Translations under genes and position numbers: made by a program
Source of the DNA: JAKOWB01 sp038363005
Lineage (GTDB): Bacteria; Pseudomonadota; Alphaproteobacteria; Kiloniellales; JACOMY01
Reading direction: 5' to 3'
Length of the DNA: 64,000 nt
Assembly: GCA_038363005.1 (NCBI GenBank)
Contig: JBBQBI010000007.1
Location: 62,001 to 126,000 of the forward strand
The notes under the pieces: generated by a model
What the model saw: only the letters and a program-made list of their open reading frames with translations
Databases searched by the model: none
What the model was told of the DNA's origin: nothing
Part shown: positions 26,718 through 35,503 of the stretch, piece by piece
Layout: every line of letters starts with the position of its first letter
Numbering within the stretch: the first letter of the stretch is position 1

Positions 26718-29162
26718 ATGGCTGAGTTCCCGAGCGCGGCGCGCGCGGTCATCGTCGGCGGCGGCATCATCGGCTGCTCGGTCGCCTATCACCTGACGCA
26801 GCTCGGCTGGCAGGACGTGGTGATCCTGGAGAAGGGCAAGCTGACCTCCGGCTCGACCTTCCATGCCGCCGGCCTGGTTGGGCAGCTCCGCAGCTCGGCC
26901 AACATCACCCGCCTGCTGACCGATAGCGTGGCGCTCTATGCCCGGCTGGAGCAGGAGACCGGCCAAGCCACCGGCTGGAAGCAGAACGGCGGCCTGCGCC
27001 TGGCCTGCAACCAGGAGCGCCTGACCGAGATCAAGCGCCAGGCCACTACGGCGCATTCCTTCGGTCTGGAGATGCACATCCTGCCTCCCAAGGAAGCACT
27101 GGACCTCTGGCCGGTGATGGACATCGCCGACCTGGCGGGCGCCGCCTTCCTGCCGACCGACGGCCAGGCCAATCCTTCGGATATCGCCCTGGCACTCGCC
27201 AAGGGCGCCCGCTCGCGTGGCTGCAAGGTGTTCGAGGGCGTCACGGTCACCGACATCCTGCAGGCCAAGGGGCGGGCGACCGGCGTGGTCACCGACCACG
27301 GCACGCTGCAGGCCGAGGTGGTGGTGAACTGCGGCGGCCAGTGGGCGCGCGACATCGGCCGCCTGGCCGGGGTGCGCGTGCCGCTGGTGTCGGTGCAGCA
27401 CCAGTACGTCATCACCGAGACCATCCCCGGCGTGCCGCGCGAACTACCGACGCTGCGCGACCCCGACCGCCTGATCTACTTCAAGGAAGAGGTCGGCGGC
27501 CTCGTCTTCGGCGGCTACGAGCCCAATCCCATCCCCTGGGCGGTGGACGGCATTCCCGACGGCTTCGTCTTCCAGCTGCTGCCCAACGACTTCGATCACT
27601 TCGAGCCCTTGATGGAGCAGGCGTTGGCCCGCGTGCCGGCGCTGGCCAATGCCGGCATCAAGCAGATGATCAACGGCCCGGAATCCTTCACGCCCGACGG
27701 CAACTTCATCCTGGGCGAGGCGCCGGAGCTGAAGAACTTCTACGTCGGTGCTGGCTTCAACGCCTTCGGCATCGCCTCGGCCGGCGGCGCCGGCAAGGCA
27801 TTGGCGGAGTGGGTGGCGGCCGGTGAGCCGCCGATGGACCTCTGGCCAGTCGACATCCGCCGCTTTGGCCGGCCGCATGATTCGGTCAGCTGGACCCGCA
27901 CCCGCACGCTGGAGGCCTACGCCAAGCACTACACCATGGCCTGGCCCTTCGAGGAGCACCGCAGCGGCCGGCCGAACCGTGTCTCGCCGCTCTATGCCAC
28001 ATTAAAGGAGCAGGGCGCCTGCTTCGGCGAGAAGCTGGGCTGGGAGCGCCCCAACTGGTTCGCCCGTCCGGGGGAGAAGGCGGAGGACGTCTACAGCTAC
28101 GGCCGGCAGAACTGGTTTGAGGCGGTGGGCGAGGAGCACCAGGCGGTGCGCGAGGCCGCTGGCCTGTTCGACCAGTCCTCCTTCGCCAAGTTCGTGGTGA
28201 AGGGCCCGGACGCGGCGGCGGCCATGAGCTGGATCTGCGCCAACGACGTCGACAAGGCGGTCGGCAGCCTGACCTATACCCAGCTGCTGAACCGCAAGGG
28301 CGGCATCCAGTGCGACCTGACGGTGGCCCGCACCGCCGAGGACGCCTTCTACATCGTCACCGGCACGGGCTTCGCCACGCACGACTTCTCTTGGATCGAG
28401 CGTTCGATCCCCGAGGGCGCGCGGGCCGCGCTGTTCGACGCCACCTCGGCCTATGGCGTGCTCTCCCTCATGGGTCCGCGGGCGCGCGACATTTTGCAGG
28501 CAGTGACGCGCGACGACCTGAGCAACCAGGCCTTCCCCTTCGGCACTTGCCGAGAGATCGAGATCGGCCCGGTGAAGGCGCGCGCCCTGCGCGTCACCTA
28601 CGTTGGTGAACTGGGCTGGGAGCTGCACGCGCCCACCGAGCAGATGCTGACGCTCTACCGCCTGTTGATGGAGGCGGGGGCGACGCATGGCCTGCGCAAT
28701 ACCGGCTACCGCGCCATCGAATCGCTGCGTCTGGAAAAGGGTTACCGCGCCTGGGGCAGCGACATCGGGCCGGACTACACGCCGCTGGAGGCTGGCCTGG
28801 GCTGGGCGGTGAAGCTACGCAAGAACATCGACTTCCAGGGCCGCGCGGCGCTGGCCGAGCAGAAGCAGAAGCCGCTGGCCCGGCGCTTGGCCTGTTTCAC
28901 CGTCGAGGGCCGCGACACCGTGCTGCTGGGGCGCGAGACGATCTACCGAGACGGTGAGCGTGTCGGTTGGCTCTCCTCCGCTGGCTGGGGCTACACGGTG
29001 GGGAAGAACATCGGTTACGGCTACGTACGCCGCGCGGCGGGTGTGGAGGACGCCTTCCTGCAGGACGGCAGCTATGAGTTAGAGGTCGCGTCGGAGCGTA
29101 TTCCCTGCCGCTTTGAATCGGCCACGCTCTACGACCCGACCAACGCCCGCATCAAGGCCTGA
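26718..29162 (+). CDS. Dimethylglycine/sarcosine dehydrogenase-like flavoprotein (paralogue 1)
   Basis: Two-part oxidative demethylase of 814 aa. The N-terminal DAO domain has VIVGGGIIGCSVAYHLTQLG for FAD, and SGSTFHAAGLVGQL puts His49 where homologues attach FAD covalently (here preceded by Phe, not Trp). The C-terminal GcvT-like domain (from about residue 430: DQSSFAKFVVKGPDA, YTQLLNRKGGIQCDLTV, RVTYVGELGWELHAP, YTPLEAGLGWAV) binds tetrahydrofolate in relatives and captures the methyl group. Such enzymes convert dimethylglycine to sarcosine or sarcosine to glycine. It lies 3 bp before paralogue 2. Confidence 0.83.
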   Translation: MAEFPSAARAVIVGGGIIGCSVAYHLTQLGWQDVVILEKGKLTSGSTFHAAGLVGQLRSSANITRLLTDSVALYARLEQETGQATGWKQNGGLRLACNQERLTEIKRQATTAHSFGLEMHILPPKEALDLWPVMDIADLAGAAFLPTDGQANPSDIALALAKGARSRGCKVFEGVTVTDILQAKGRATGVVTDHGTLQAEVVVNCGGQWARDIGRLAGVRVPLVSVQHQYVITETIPGVPRELPTLRDPDRLIYFKEEVGGLVFGGYEPNPIPWAVDGIPDGFVFQLLPNDFDHFEPLMEQALARVPALANAGIKQMINGPESFTPDGNFILGEAPELKNFYVGAGFNAFGIASAGGAGKALAEWVAAGEPPMDLWPVDIRRFGRPHDSVSWTRTRTLEAYAKHYTMAWPFEEHRSGRPNRVSPLYATLKEQGACFGEKLGWERPNWFARPGEKAEDVYSYGRQNWFEAVGEEHQAVREAAGLFDQSSFAKFVVKGPDAAAAMSWICANDVDKAVGSLTYTQLLNRKGGIQCDLTVARTAEDAFYIVTGTGFATHDFSWIERSIPEGARAALFDATSAYGVLSLMGPRARDILQAVTRDDLSNQAFPFGTCREIEIGPVKARALRVTYVGELGWELHAPTEQMLTLYRLLMEAGATHGLRNTGYRAIESLRLEKGYRAWGSDIGPDYTPLEAGLGWAVKLRKNIDFQGRAALAEQKQKPLARRLACFTVEGRDTVLLGRETIYRDGERVGWLSSAGWGYTVGKNIGYGYVRRAAGVEDAFLQDGSYELEVASERIPCRFESATLYDPTNARIKA

Positions 29163-29165
29163 GCC

Positions 29166-31580
29166 ATGACCGCCACGCGGCACGCGGAAATTGTCATCAT
29201 CGGTGGCGGGGCGGTTGGCTGCTCCATCGCCTATCACCTGGCCAAGCTGGGCAAGCGCGACGTGGTGCTGCTGGAGAAGGCGCAGCTCACCCACGGCGCC
29301 ACCTGGCACGCCGCCGGCCTGGTCGGGCAGCTGCGCACCAAACGCAACCTGACCCGCCTGATGCAGTACTCGGCCGAACTCTACGGCAAGCTGGAGGCCG
29401 ACACCGGCCAGGCGGTTGATTGGCACCAGGTCGGCAGCCTGCGCATTGCCTCCAGCCCGGAGCGCTGGCAGGAGATCAAGCGCACCGCCACCATCGCCAG
29501 CTCCTTCGGCTTCGAGCTGCACCTGATCTCGGCCCAGGAAGCGGTCGAGAAGTTCCCCTTGATGACCACGCAGGGCGTCGTCGGCGCCGCCTGGGTCCCG
29601 ACCGACGGCTACGTCGACCCCTACAGCCTGACCCAGGCCTATGCCAAGGGCGCGCGCAACGGCGGGGTGAAGATCCACGAGAATACCCGCGTGCTGGAGC
29701 TGCTGCTGGAGGGTCGCCGCGTCACCGAGGTAGTGACAGACCAAGGCACCTGGAGCGCCGATGTGGTGGTCAACGCCGCCGGCCTCTGGGCCAAGGAGGT
29801 CGGCCGGCTGGCCGGTGTCGCCATCCCCGCTGGCGTGGTCGAGCATCAGTACCTGGTGACCGAGAAGAGCGACCGGGTGCCGGCTGGACTGCCGACCTTC
29901 CGCGACCCCGACAAGCTGTTCTACCTGAAGGGTGAGCCCGGTGCCCTGGCGCTGGGCGGCTGGGAACCCGACACCGTGCCCTTCGGCGAGCGCGGCATGC
30001 CGGCCGACTTCGCCCGCCAGCTGCTGCCGTCCAACTTCGAGCGCTTCGAGCAGATCGCCACGCTGACGCAGGAGCGCCTGCCAATCTTTGGTGAACTGGG
30101 CGTACGCAGCCTGATCAACGGCCCCATCCCGGTCTCCGCCGATGGCGAGCCGATCCTGGGACCGGCGCCGGAGCTGGACAACTTCTTCATCGCCTGCGGC
30201 TTCACCGCCGGCATCGCCGGCAGCGGCGGCGGCGGGCGCGCCATCGCCAACTGGATCGTCGAGGGCGATCCCGGCATGGATCTCTGGTCCTTCGACGTGC
30301 GGCGCTTCGGCCCGCAGCACGCCACGCGCGCGGTGCTGAGCGCGCGGGCGGTGGAGGCCTATGGCGGCTACTACCTGCTGCACTATCCGGGCGAGGAGCG
30401 CCACGCCGCGCGCGGCCTGCGCCGCTCGCCGCTCTACGACATCCTGAAGGCACGGCGCGCGGTCTTTGGCGCGCGCTTCGGCTGGGAGCGGCCGACTTGG
30501 TTCGCGCCTGAGGGCGTGGAGCCGGTGGATCGTCCCTCCTTCGGCCGGCCCAACTGGTTCGAGCATGTTGGGCAGGAACACCGCGCGGTGCGCGAGCGCG
30601 TCGCGCTAGTCGACCAGAGCTCCTTCTCCAAGTTCGAGATCAAGGGGCCGGGTGTGCTGGCGGCGCTGCAGGGCATCGCCGCCTCCGACCTCGACAAGCC
30701 GGTGGGCAGCACGATCTATACCCAGCTGCTCAACGCCAAGGGCGGCATCGAGGCCGATGTCACGCTGTCGCGCATCGGCGAGCAGGCCTTCTACCTGGTC
30801 ACCGGATCGGCCTTTGGCGTGCGCGACCGCGCCACGGTCGAGAAGCACCTGCCGCGCGACGGCAGCGCCAGCCTCTACGACGTGACCAACCGCTACGCCG
30901 TGATCAACCTCTGCGGCCCGCTGGCGCGCCAGGTGCTGGAGCAGGTGGCCGAGGAAGACGTCTCCAACGCTGCCTTCCCCTTCTCGACCTGCCGCCGCCT
31001 GACCCTGGGCGGCGCTACGGTGCGTGCCGTGCGCATCGGCTATGTCGGCGAGCTGGGGTGGGAACTGCACATTCCGGTCGACTACGCCGCCGGGGTCTAC
31101 GAGCTGCTGCGCGCCGCCGGCGAGCCGCTGGGCATCGCCGACGTCGGCTACCGCGCCATCGACACGCTGCGCATGGAGAAGGGCTACCTCTACTGGTCCA
31201 GCGACATCACGCCGGACTACACGCCCTTCGAAGCCGGGCTGGGCTTCCGCGTCTCCTTCCGCAAGGGCGACTACCTGGGCCGTGCCGCGCTGGAGCAGCA
31301 GAAGGTCGATGGGGTGAAGCGCAAGCTCTGCACCTTCACGCTGGACGCGGCCGTGACTTTCGCCGGCAGCGAGGCGATCCATCACGGCGGCAAGGTGGTG
31401 GGCACCACCAGCAGCGCCAACTGGGGCCACACGGTCGGCAAGCTCATCGCCTTCGGCTACCTTCCGGTGGCGCTGGCCGGCGAACGCCACTTCGAGATCG
31501 AGGCCTATGGCGAGCGCTACCCGGCCGAGCGCGTCGAGGGGCCGCTGTACGATCCGCAGAACCAGCGGCTGAAGGGGTAG
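29166..31580 (+). CDS. Dimethylglycine/sarcosine dehydrogenase-like flavoprotein (paralogue 2)
   Basis: An 804-aa paralogue of the preceding gene with the same DAO plus GcvT-like architecture. IVIIGGGAVGCSIAYHLAKL is the FAD motif and HGATWHAAGLVGQLRTK places the covalent-flavin His at 48. The folate domain shows DQSSFSKFEIKGPG, YTQLLNAKGGIEADVTL, GYVGELGWELHIP and YTPFEAGLGFRV. The ATG is 3 nt after the preceding stop, so translation is coupled. Two successive demethylations (dimethyl to monomethyl to free amine) would explain two diverged copies side by side. Confidence 0.83.
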   Translation: MTATRHAEIVIIGGGAVGCSIAYHLAKLGKRDVVLLEKAQLTHGATWHAAGLVGQLRTKRNLTRLMQYSAELYGKLEADTGQAVDWHQVGSLRIASSPERWQEIKRTATIASSFGFELHLISAQEAVEKFPLMTTQGVVGAAWVPTDGYVDPYSLTQAYAKGARNGGVKIHENTRVLELLLEGRRVTEVVTDQGTWSADVVVNAAGLWAKEVGRLAGVAIPAGVVEHQYLVTEKSDRVPAGLPTFRDPDKLFYLKGEPGALALGGWEPDTVPFGERGMPADFARQLLPSNFERFEQIATLTQERLPIFGELGVRSLINGPIPVSADGEPILGPAPELDNFFIACGFTAGIAGSGGGGRAIANWIVEGDPGMDLWSFDVRRFGPQHATRAVLSARAVEAYGGYYLLHYPGEERHAARGLRRSPLYDILKARRAVFGARFGWERPTWFAPEGVEPVDRPSFGRPNWFEHVGQEHRAVRERVALVDQSSFSKFEIKGPGVLAALQGIAASDLDKPVGSTIYTQLLNAKGGIEADVTLSRIGEQAFYLVTGSAFGVRDRATVEKHLPRDGSASLYDVTNRYAVINLCGPLARQVLEQVAEEDVSNAAFPFSTCRRLTLGGATVRAVRIGYVGELGWELHIPVDYAAGVYELLRAAGEPLGIADVGYRAIDTLRMEKGYLYWSSDITPDYTPFEAGLGFRVSFRKGDYLGRAALEQQKVDGVKRKLCTFTLDAAVTFAGSEAIHHGGKVVGTTSSANWGHTVGKLIAFGYLPVALAGERHFEIEAYGERYPAERVEGPLYDPQNQRLKG

Positions 31581-31596
31581 GGGCAGCCTTCACTCC

Positions 31597-31681
31597 GTCA
31601 CCCTCGGGCTTGTCCCGAGGGTCCACGGAGCGGCCAGGCGCTAACGGACGAATGGATGCTCGGGACAAGGCCGAGCATGAC
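31597..31681. repeat. Imperfect inverted extragenic repeat
   Basis: Two hairpin-forming arms face each other in the 123-bp gap before the second kinase. The arm at 31597-31625 contains CCCTCGGGCTTGTCCCGAGGG, and the arm at 31653-31681 contains the diverged reverse complement around GCTCGGGACAAGGCCGAGC. This resembles a widespread intergenic palindrome family of alphaproteobacteria. It separates the kinase from the DMGDH genes without changing strand. Confidence 0.75.
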
Positions 31682-31703
31682 GGGCAATGGGAGGACGCTG
31701 CCT

Positions 31704-32633
31704 ATGGACAACGAGGTCATGACCGCGCTGCGCGCCATCCCGCGCTTCGCCAATCTCGACGCCGAGGACCTGGAGCTCACGCGGCTCGGCGGCCTGACCA
31801 ACCAGAACTGGAAGGTGGAGCGCAACGGCGAGGCCTTCGTGCTGCGCCTGGCCGGCGCCGGCACCAACGAGTACATCGACCGCGACAATGAGGAGATCAA
31901 CGCGCGGGGCGCGGCGGCGGCCGGCGTCGGTGCTGAGATCATCCAGTGCGAGCCCGACACCGGCTTCATGCTGGCGCGCTTCATCCCCGACACCGTGACC
32001 ATGAGCCCGGCGCTGTTCAAGCAGCGTGCCGGTTCGCCCGGCCGCGCCGCCGTGGCACTGAAGCGCATGCACGGCAGCGGCCAGCGCTTCGCCAAGCGCT
32101 TCGAGCTCTTCGCCATGATCGAGGAGTACAAGGCCCTGCTGGCCAAGCTGGGCGCCACGCTGCCGGAGGGCTACGACGCCACCGTGGCGCAGGCCGGCGC
32201 GGTACGCCTGGCGCTGGATGCCAACCCGGTCGCGCTGGCGCCCTGCCACTGCGATCCGCTGTGCGAAAACTTCCTGGACGACGGCGAGCGCATGTGGATC
32301 GTCGACTGGGAGTATTCCGGGATGAACGATCCCTGGTGGGACCTGGGCGACCTGTCGGTCGAGGCCGGCTTCGACGCGGCGCAGGACCAGGAGTTGCTGA
32401 GCGCCTACTGCGGCGGGCCGCCGCCGGCCTGGGCGGTGGGCCGGGCGACCATCTACAAGGCCATGTGCGACCTGCTGTGGACGCTCTGGGGCCTGATCCA
32501 GCACGCCAACAAGAACCCGGTCGACGACTTCTGGGCCTATGCGATCAACCGCTTCCAGCGCTGTCAGGCGCTGATGGGTAGCGCGGCGTTTGCCGGGCAC
32601 CTGGCGGCGATCGCAGAGATGCCCCAGGGCTAA
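31704..32633 (+). CDS. Choline-kinase-like phosphotransferase (second copy)
   Basis: A 309-aa kinase of the same superfamily as the gene at 25.8 kb. LGGLTNQNWKVERNGEAFVL is the nucleotide loop, with Arg in place of the usual Lys nearby, PCHCDPLCENFLDDG the catalytic motif (HCDxxxxN) and IVDWEYSGMNDPWWDLGDL the metal site typical of choline kinases. ATG 31704 is preceded by GGGAGG at 9 nt; the in-frame start at 31656 falls in the palindromic repeat. It closes the importer and demethylase locus. Confidence 0.82.
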   Translation: MDNEVMTALRAIPRFANLDAEDLELTRLGGLTNQNWKVERNGEAFVLRLAGAGTNEYIDRDNEEINARGAAAAGVGAEIIQCEPDTGFMLARFIPDTVTMSPALFKQRAGSPGRAAVALKRMHGSGQRFAKRFELFAMIEEYKALLAKLGATLPEGYDATVAQAGAVRLALDANPVALAPCHCDPLCENFLDDGERMWIVDWEYSGMNDPWWDLGDLSVEAGFDAAQDQELLSAYCGGPPPAWAVGRATIYKAMCDLLWTLWGLIQHANKNPVDDFWAYAINRFQRCQALMGSAAFAGHLAAIAEMPQG

Positions 32634-32680
32634 CCGTCCGCTTCCGCGTCGCGGCGGCTTCCGGAATGCGGCCTTCGAAG

Positions 32681-33499
32681 TTACTTCGATGCAGCCATTT
32701 CCTGTCCTTGGCGGGTAGTGGTCAGATAGAGAACGACACCGACGATCACCGCCAGGAAGAGTCCACTGGTGACAATCGTGCCAAGCCCAAGGCCGCCGAA
32801 CTGCATTGGTTGCGACAGCAGGTCGCCCAGCGATGCCCCGACCGGACGGGTGAAGATGTAGACGAGCCAGAAGGCCCAGATGGGATCGAGCCGCAGAGCG
32901 TAGTAGCCGAAGGTCACCGAGGCGATGATGAGCCCGAACAGGAGCCCGGTCGCCAGGTAGCCAAGGGCGAAATGCTCAGCGGCGAGGTCGCCGGCGCCGG
33001 TGCCGAGGGCGAAGGTGAAGAGGATGGCGAGCCAGTAGAAGCCTTCGCGCCGTGTTGTGGTTACCGCGTGGATCGACAACGTCTTCTCGGACGCATACCA
33101 GGCCGCGAAAGTCGCAACCAGCGCAACGGTAAAGAAGACAGTGACGCTCAGCAGTGAAATGCCCAGATTGTCGACCAGATTGTCGGTTATCAGTGTGCCG
33201 ACAATGCTGACCAGAACCACGGCGAGCCAATAGGTCCAGGGCACATAGCGCTTGCGCCGGAATTGCAGGACCAGCGCACCGGCCAGGACCACCGCCATCA
33301 GGAGCGAGGTAGTGCTCAGTCCGAGGCCAAGGTTGATGGCCAGGAAATCGGCCGCGGTTTCCCCCATGGTCACCGCCAGAAGCTTGATCAGCCAGAAGGC
33401 GACAGTGACCGCGGGCACGCGGTTCGGGACGGCAGGCCGGCCGCCGGCATCGTGCCCGGGGGTGTCAGCGGCAGCGTCGGTGCGAGAGAAGGAAGTCAT
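32681..33499 (-). CDS. COG4705-like membrane protein
   Basis: A 272-aa polytopic membrane protein with about seven to eight hydrophobic helices. Repeated GxTxADFLAINLGLGLSTT- and TGAGDLAAEHFALGYLATGL-type segments contain paired acidic residues within helices, as in the uncharacterised COG4705 family, and TRPVGASLGDLLSQP is the most conserved loop. ATG 33499 has AGGA about 9 nt upstream; the frame extends to 33589 without similarity. It lies 13 bp downstream of a small anchored protein and is probably cotranscribed with it. The acidic helices suggest ion handling, but no function is known. Confidence 0.7.
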   Translation of the reverse strand: MTSFSRTDAAADTPGHDAGGRPAVPNRVPAVTVAFWLIKLLAVTMGETAADFLAINLGLGLSTTSLLMAVVLAGALVLQFRRKRYVPWTYWLAVVLVSIVGTLITDNLVDNLGISLLSVTVFFTVALVATFAAWYASEKTLSIHAVTTTRREGFYWLAILFTFALGTGAGDLAAEHFALGYLATGLLFGLIIASVTFGYYALRLDPIWAFWLVYIFTRPVGASLGDLLSQPMQFGGLGLGTIVTSGLFLAVIVGVVLYLTTTRQGQEMAASK

Positions 33500-33512
33500 A
33501 CGGGATGTCCTG

Positions 33513-34166
33513 TCACTGGGGCTTCTTGCCCGATACCAGAGCAATGGCGGTGGCGAAGAAGGCGTCGGCGTGAGCGTCGTCGTCGGCATTGCAACGCTCG
33601 ATCCCCTGGGCTTGAAGCGCCTCGATGGCGCCGCGCTCGTCGTCGGTCAGCGTCGCGGATGCCGAGAGGTCGCGGAGTTCCTGCAGCAGCGTTTCGCAGG
33701 GCAGGGCATGGCCGTTGGCATCCGTCGTTGCCGAGGTTGCGAGGCCGCCGGACGTCGGCGACTGGCCGAGCGTCGGGTCGGCCAGGGCGGCCTGCAGACT
33801 GGCGAGCGTCGCCGCTACCTTCCGCGGATCGATCGTGCCGGTCCGTAGCGTACGCAACGCGTCGTCGATCGCGGCATCGACGTTCCCCCACAGGACCGGG
33901 TCGACCGGGCGTAGCGTCGGCTCCGCGTCATCCCACGCAGTTTCCAGGTCCTTGATGCGGGTCCGAGCGCCAGGCAGGTCGCCGCTGGCGGACATGGCCT
34001 GGACGTCGGTGACGATGCTGGCGAAGGGCGTCATGTCGCCTAAGCCAGGGGCCTTGGACGTAGCGGGCTGGGGAAACGATTCCCCGGGCACCAATGTCGA
34101 GTATCCGGCGACAAAGATGCCAATTCCGAAGGCGACGAGCGCCATGCTCAAGAAGAGGTTTCTCAT
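33513..34166 (-). CDS. Membrane-anchored hypothetical protein paired with COG4705 gene
   Basis: A 217-aa protein not recognised beyond general features. It has an N-terminal membrane anchor or uncleaved signal (FLSMALVAFGIGIFVAGY) followed by a helical, mostly acidic extracytoplasmic domain. The motif DLPGARTRIKDLETAWDDAE resembles domains found beside COG4705 genes. Two cysteines (in LPCETLLQEL and IERCNADD) could form a disulfide. The start has GAGGA 7 nt upstream. It shares an operon with the downstream membrane gene. Confidence 0.65.
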   Translation of the reverse strand: MRNLFLSMALVAFGIGIFVAGYSTLVPGESFPQPATSKAPGLGDMTPFASIVTDVQAMSASGDLPGARTRIKDLETAWDDAEPTLRPVDPVLWGNVDAAIDDALRTLRTGTIDPRKVAATLASLQAALADPTLGQSPTSGGLATSATTDANGHALPCETLLQELRDLSASATLTDDERGAIEALQAQGIERCNADDDAHADAFFATAIALVSGKKPQ

Positions 34167-34256
34167 GGGCGGTCCTCAGGGAGCCGGCGCGGGGCCGGCG
34201 CGAAATCTGGGCGGGCCAACAACACCCGCGCTGCAGTAACACCCTAGAACCGGAAG

Positions 34257-34278
34257 CTTACGCCAATCTTACGCCAAC
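34257..34278. promoter_or_regulatory. Tandem 11-bp direct repeat upstream of COG4705 operon
   Basis: CTTACGCCAAT is followed directly by CTTACGCCAAC, a 10-of-11 match with one-helical-turn period, 91-112 bp upstream of the anchored-protein start. Tandem 11-bp repeats are the usual site form for OmpR/PhoB-type response regulators. No regulator gene is adjacent. Confidence 0.45.
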
Positions 34279-34324
34279 GGGGCCTGTCGCCGAGACGCCA
34301 TTGGAGAGGCGGATCCCAGCGCCA

Positions 34325-35410
34325 TCACACCCCCGGCGGCACCAGCACCAGCTTGCCGACGTGGCGCTTGGCGAGGAAGTCCTGCTGCGCCTGGGCGATC
34401 TCGCCGAGCGGATAGGTCCTGGCCAGCAGCGGCACGATCTCGCCGCGCTCGACGTAGCCGACGAGGTTCGGGAAGACCACCGGGTCCTGCTGCGTGCAGC
34501 CGAAGAGCGTCAGGTCCTTGAGGTAGAGCTTGCGCAGGTCGAGTTCGACGATGGGTCCGGCGATGGCGCCGGAAACGGCGTAGCGGCCGCGCGTGCGCAG
34601 CACCTCCAGCAGCGCTGGCCACTGCGCGCCGCCGACCAGATCGACGACGCAGTCCACGCTCTCCTTGCCGAGCGCGCCGACCAGGTCCGCGCCGCGCGGC
34701 ACGGTGTCGTCGGCGCCGATCTCGCGGAGCTGCGCCTGCTTGTCGGCGCCGCAGAGCGCGATGACCCGCGCGCCGCGGCGCCGGGCGAGCTGCACCGCGG
34801 CCGCGCCGACGCCGCCCGAGGCGCCGGTCACCAGCACCGTCTGGCCCCGCGCCACGCCGCTGCGCTGCAGCAGGTTCTCCGCCGTCGAGTAGGCGCAGGG
34901 CAGGGCGGCCAGCGTCGTGTCGTCCAGGTCGCTGTCGATGGCATAGCTGTCGGCCGCCGGTGCCACGACGAACTGGGCGAAGCCGCCGTCGAACTCGGAG
35001 CCCAGCCAGGGCACCAGCTCGCCGCGCCGCCGCGACAGCAGGCAGCCCTGCACCAGGACGCGCTGGCCGAGGCGCGCCGGGTCCACGGCGCTGCCCACTG
35101 CGACCACCCGGCCGCAGACGTCGGCGCCCTGGATGCGGGGGAAGGTGAGGCCGCCGCCGCTCCAGTCGCCATCGCTGGCGCCGGCGGCCGGCGCCACCTC
35201 GGCCGCCGCCGTGTCCCCGCGAACGCTGGGGGAATACCAGCCGATCCGCGTGTTGATGTCGGTGTTGTTGATGCCGGCGGCGCCCACCTGGATCAGCAGC
35301 TCGTCCGCCGCCGGGCTGGGCCGCGGCACGTCGAGCCGGTACGACAGCTGCTCGAAGCCGCCGTGTCCGAGGAGCAGCACGGCGGCCATGCGTTCGGGTA
35401 GCTGCTGCAT
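34325..35410 (-). CDS. Medium-chain alcohol dehydrogenase/quinone oxidoreductase family protein
   Basis: A 361-aa MDR enzyme. The N-terminal GroES-like domain has AAGINNTDINTRIGWY and FPRIQGADVCGRVVAVG. The Rossmann domain has VLVTGASGGVGAAAVQLARR for NADP, and FGCTQQDPVVFPNLVGYVER is in the C-terminal part. LVQGCLLSRRRGELVPWLGS has one Cys but not the four-Cys structural zinc lobe, so it is more like zinc-independent quinone reductases. AGGAGG lies 5 nt before the ATG. It is divergent from the ammonia-lyase-like gene. The substrate is unknown. Confidence 0.8.
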   Translation of the reverse strand: MQQLPERMAAVLLLGHGGFEQLSYRLDVPRPSPAADELLIQVGAAGINNTDINTRIGWYSPSVRGDTAAAEVAPAAGASDGDWSGGGLTFPRIQGADVCGRVVAVGSAVDPARLGQRVLVQGCLLSRRRGELVPWLGSEFDGGFAQFVVAPAADSYAIDSDLDDTTLAALPCAYSTAENLLQRSGVARGQTVLVTGASGGVGAAAVQLARRRGARVIALCGADKQAQLREIGADDTVPRGADLVGALGKESVDCVVDLVGGAQWPALLEVLRTRGRYAVSGAIAGPIVELDLRKLYLKDLTLFGCTQQDPVVFPNLVGYVERGEIVPLLARTYPLGEIAQAQQDFLAKRHVGKLVLVPPGV

Positions 35411-35503
35411 GCCAGCCTCCTGTCATCGGCAAGGCTGGACTATAGACCCGCCGGCGTCGGGGCGTCAGCCTTGCGCCGCGATTTGTTGGGAGGAGAACCA
35501 CAG

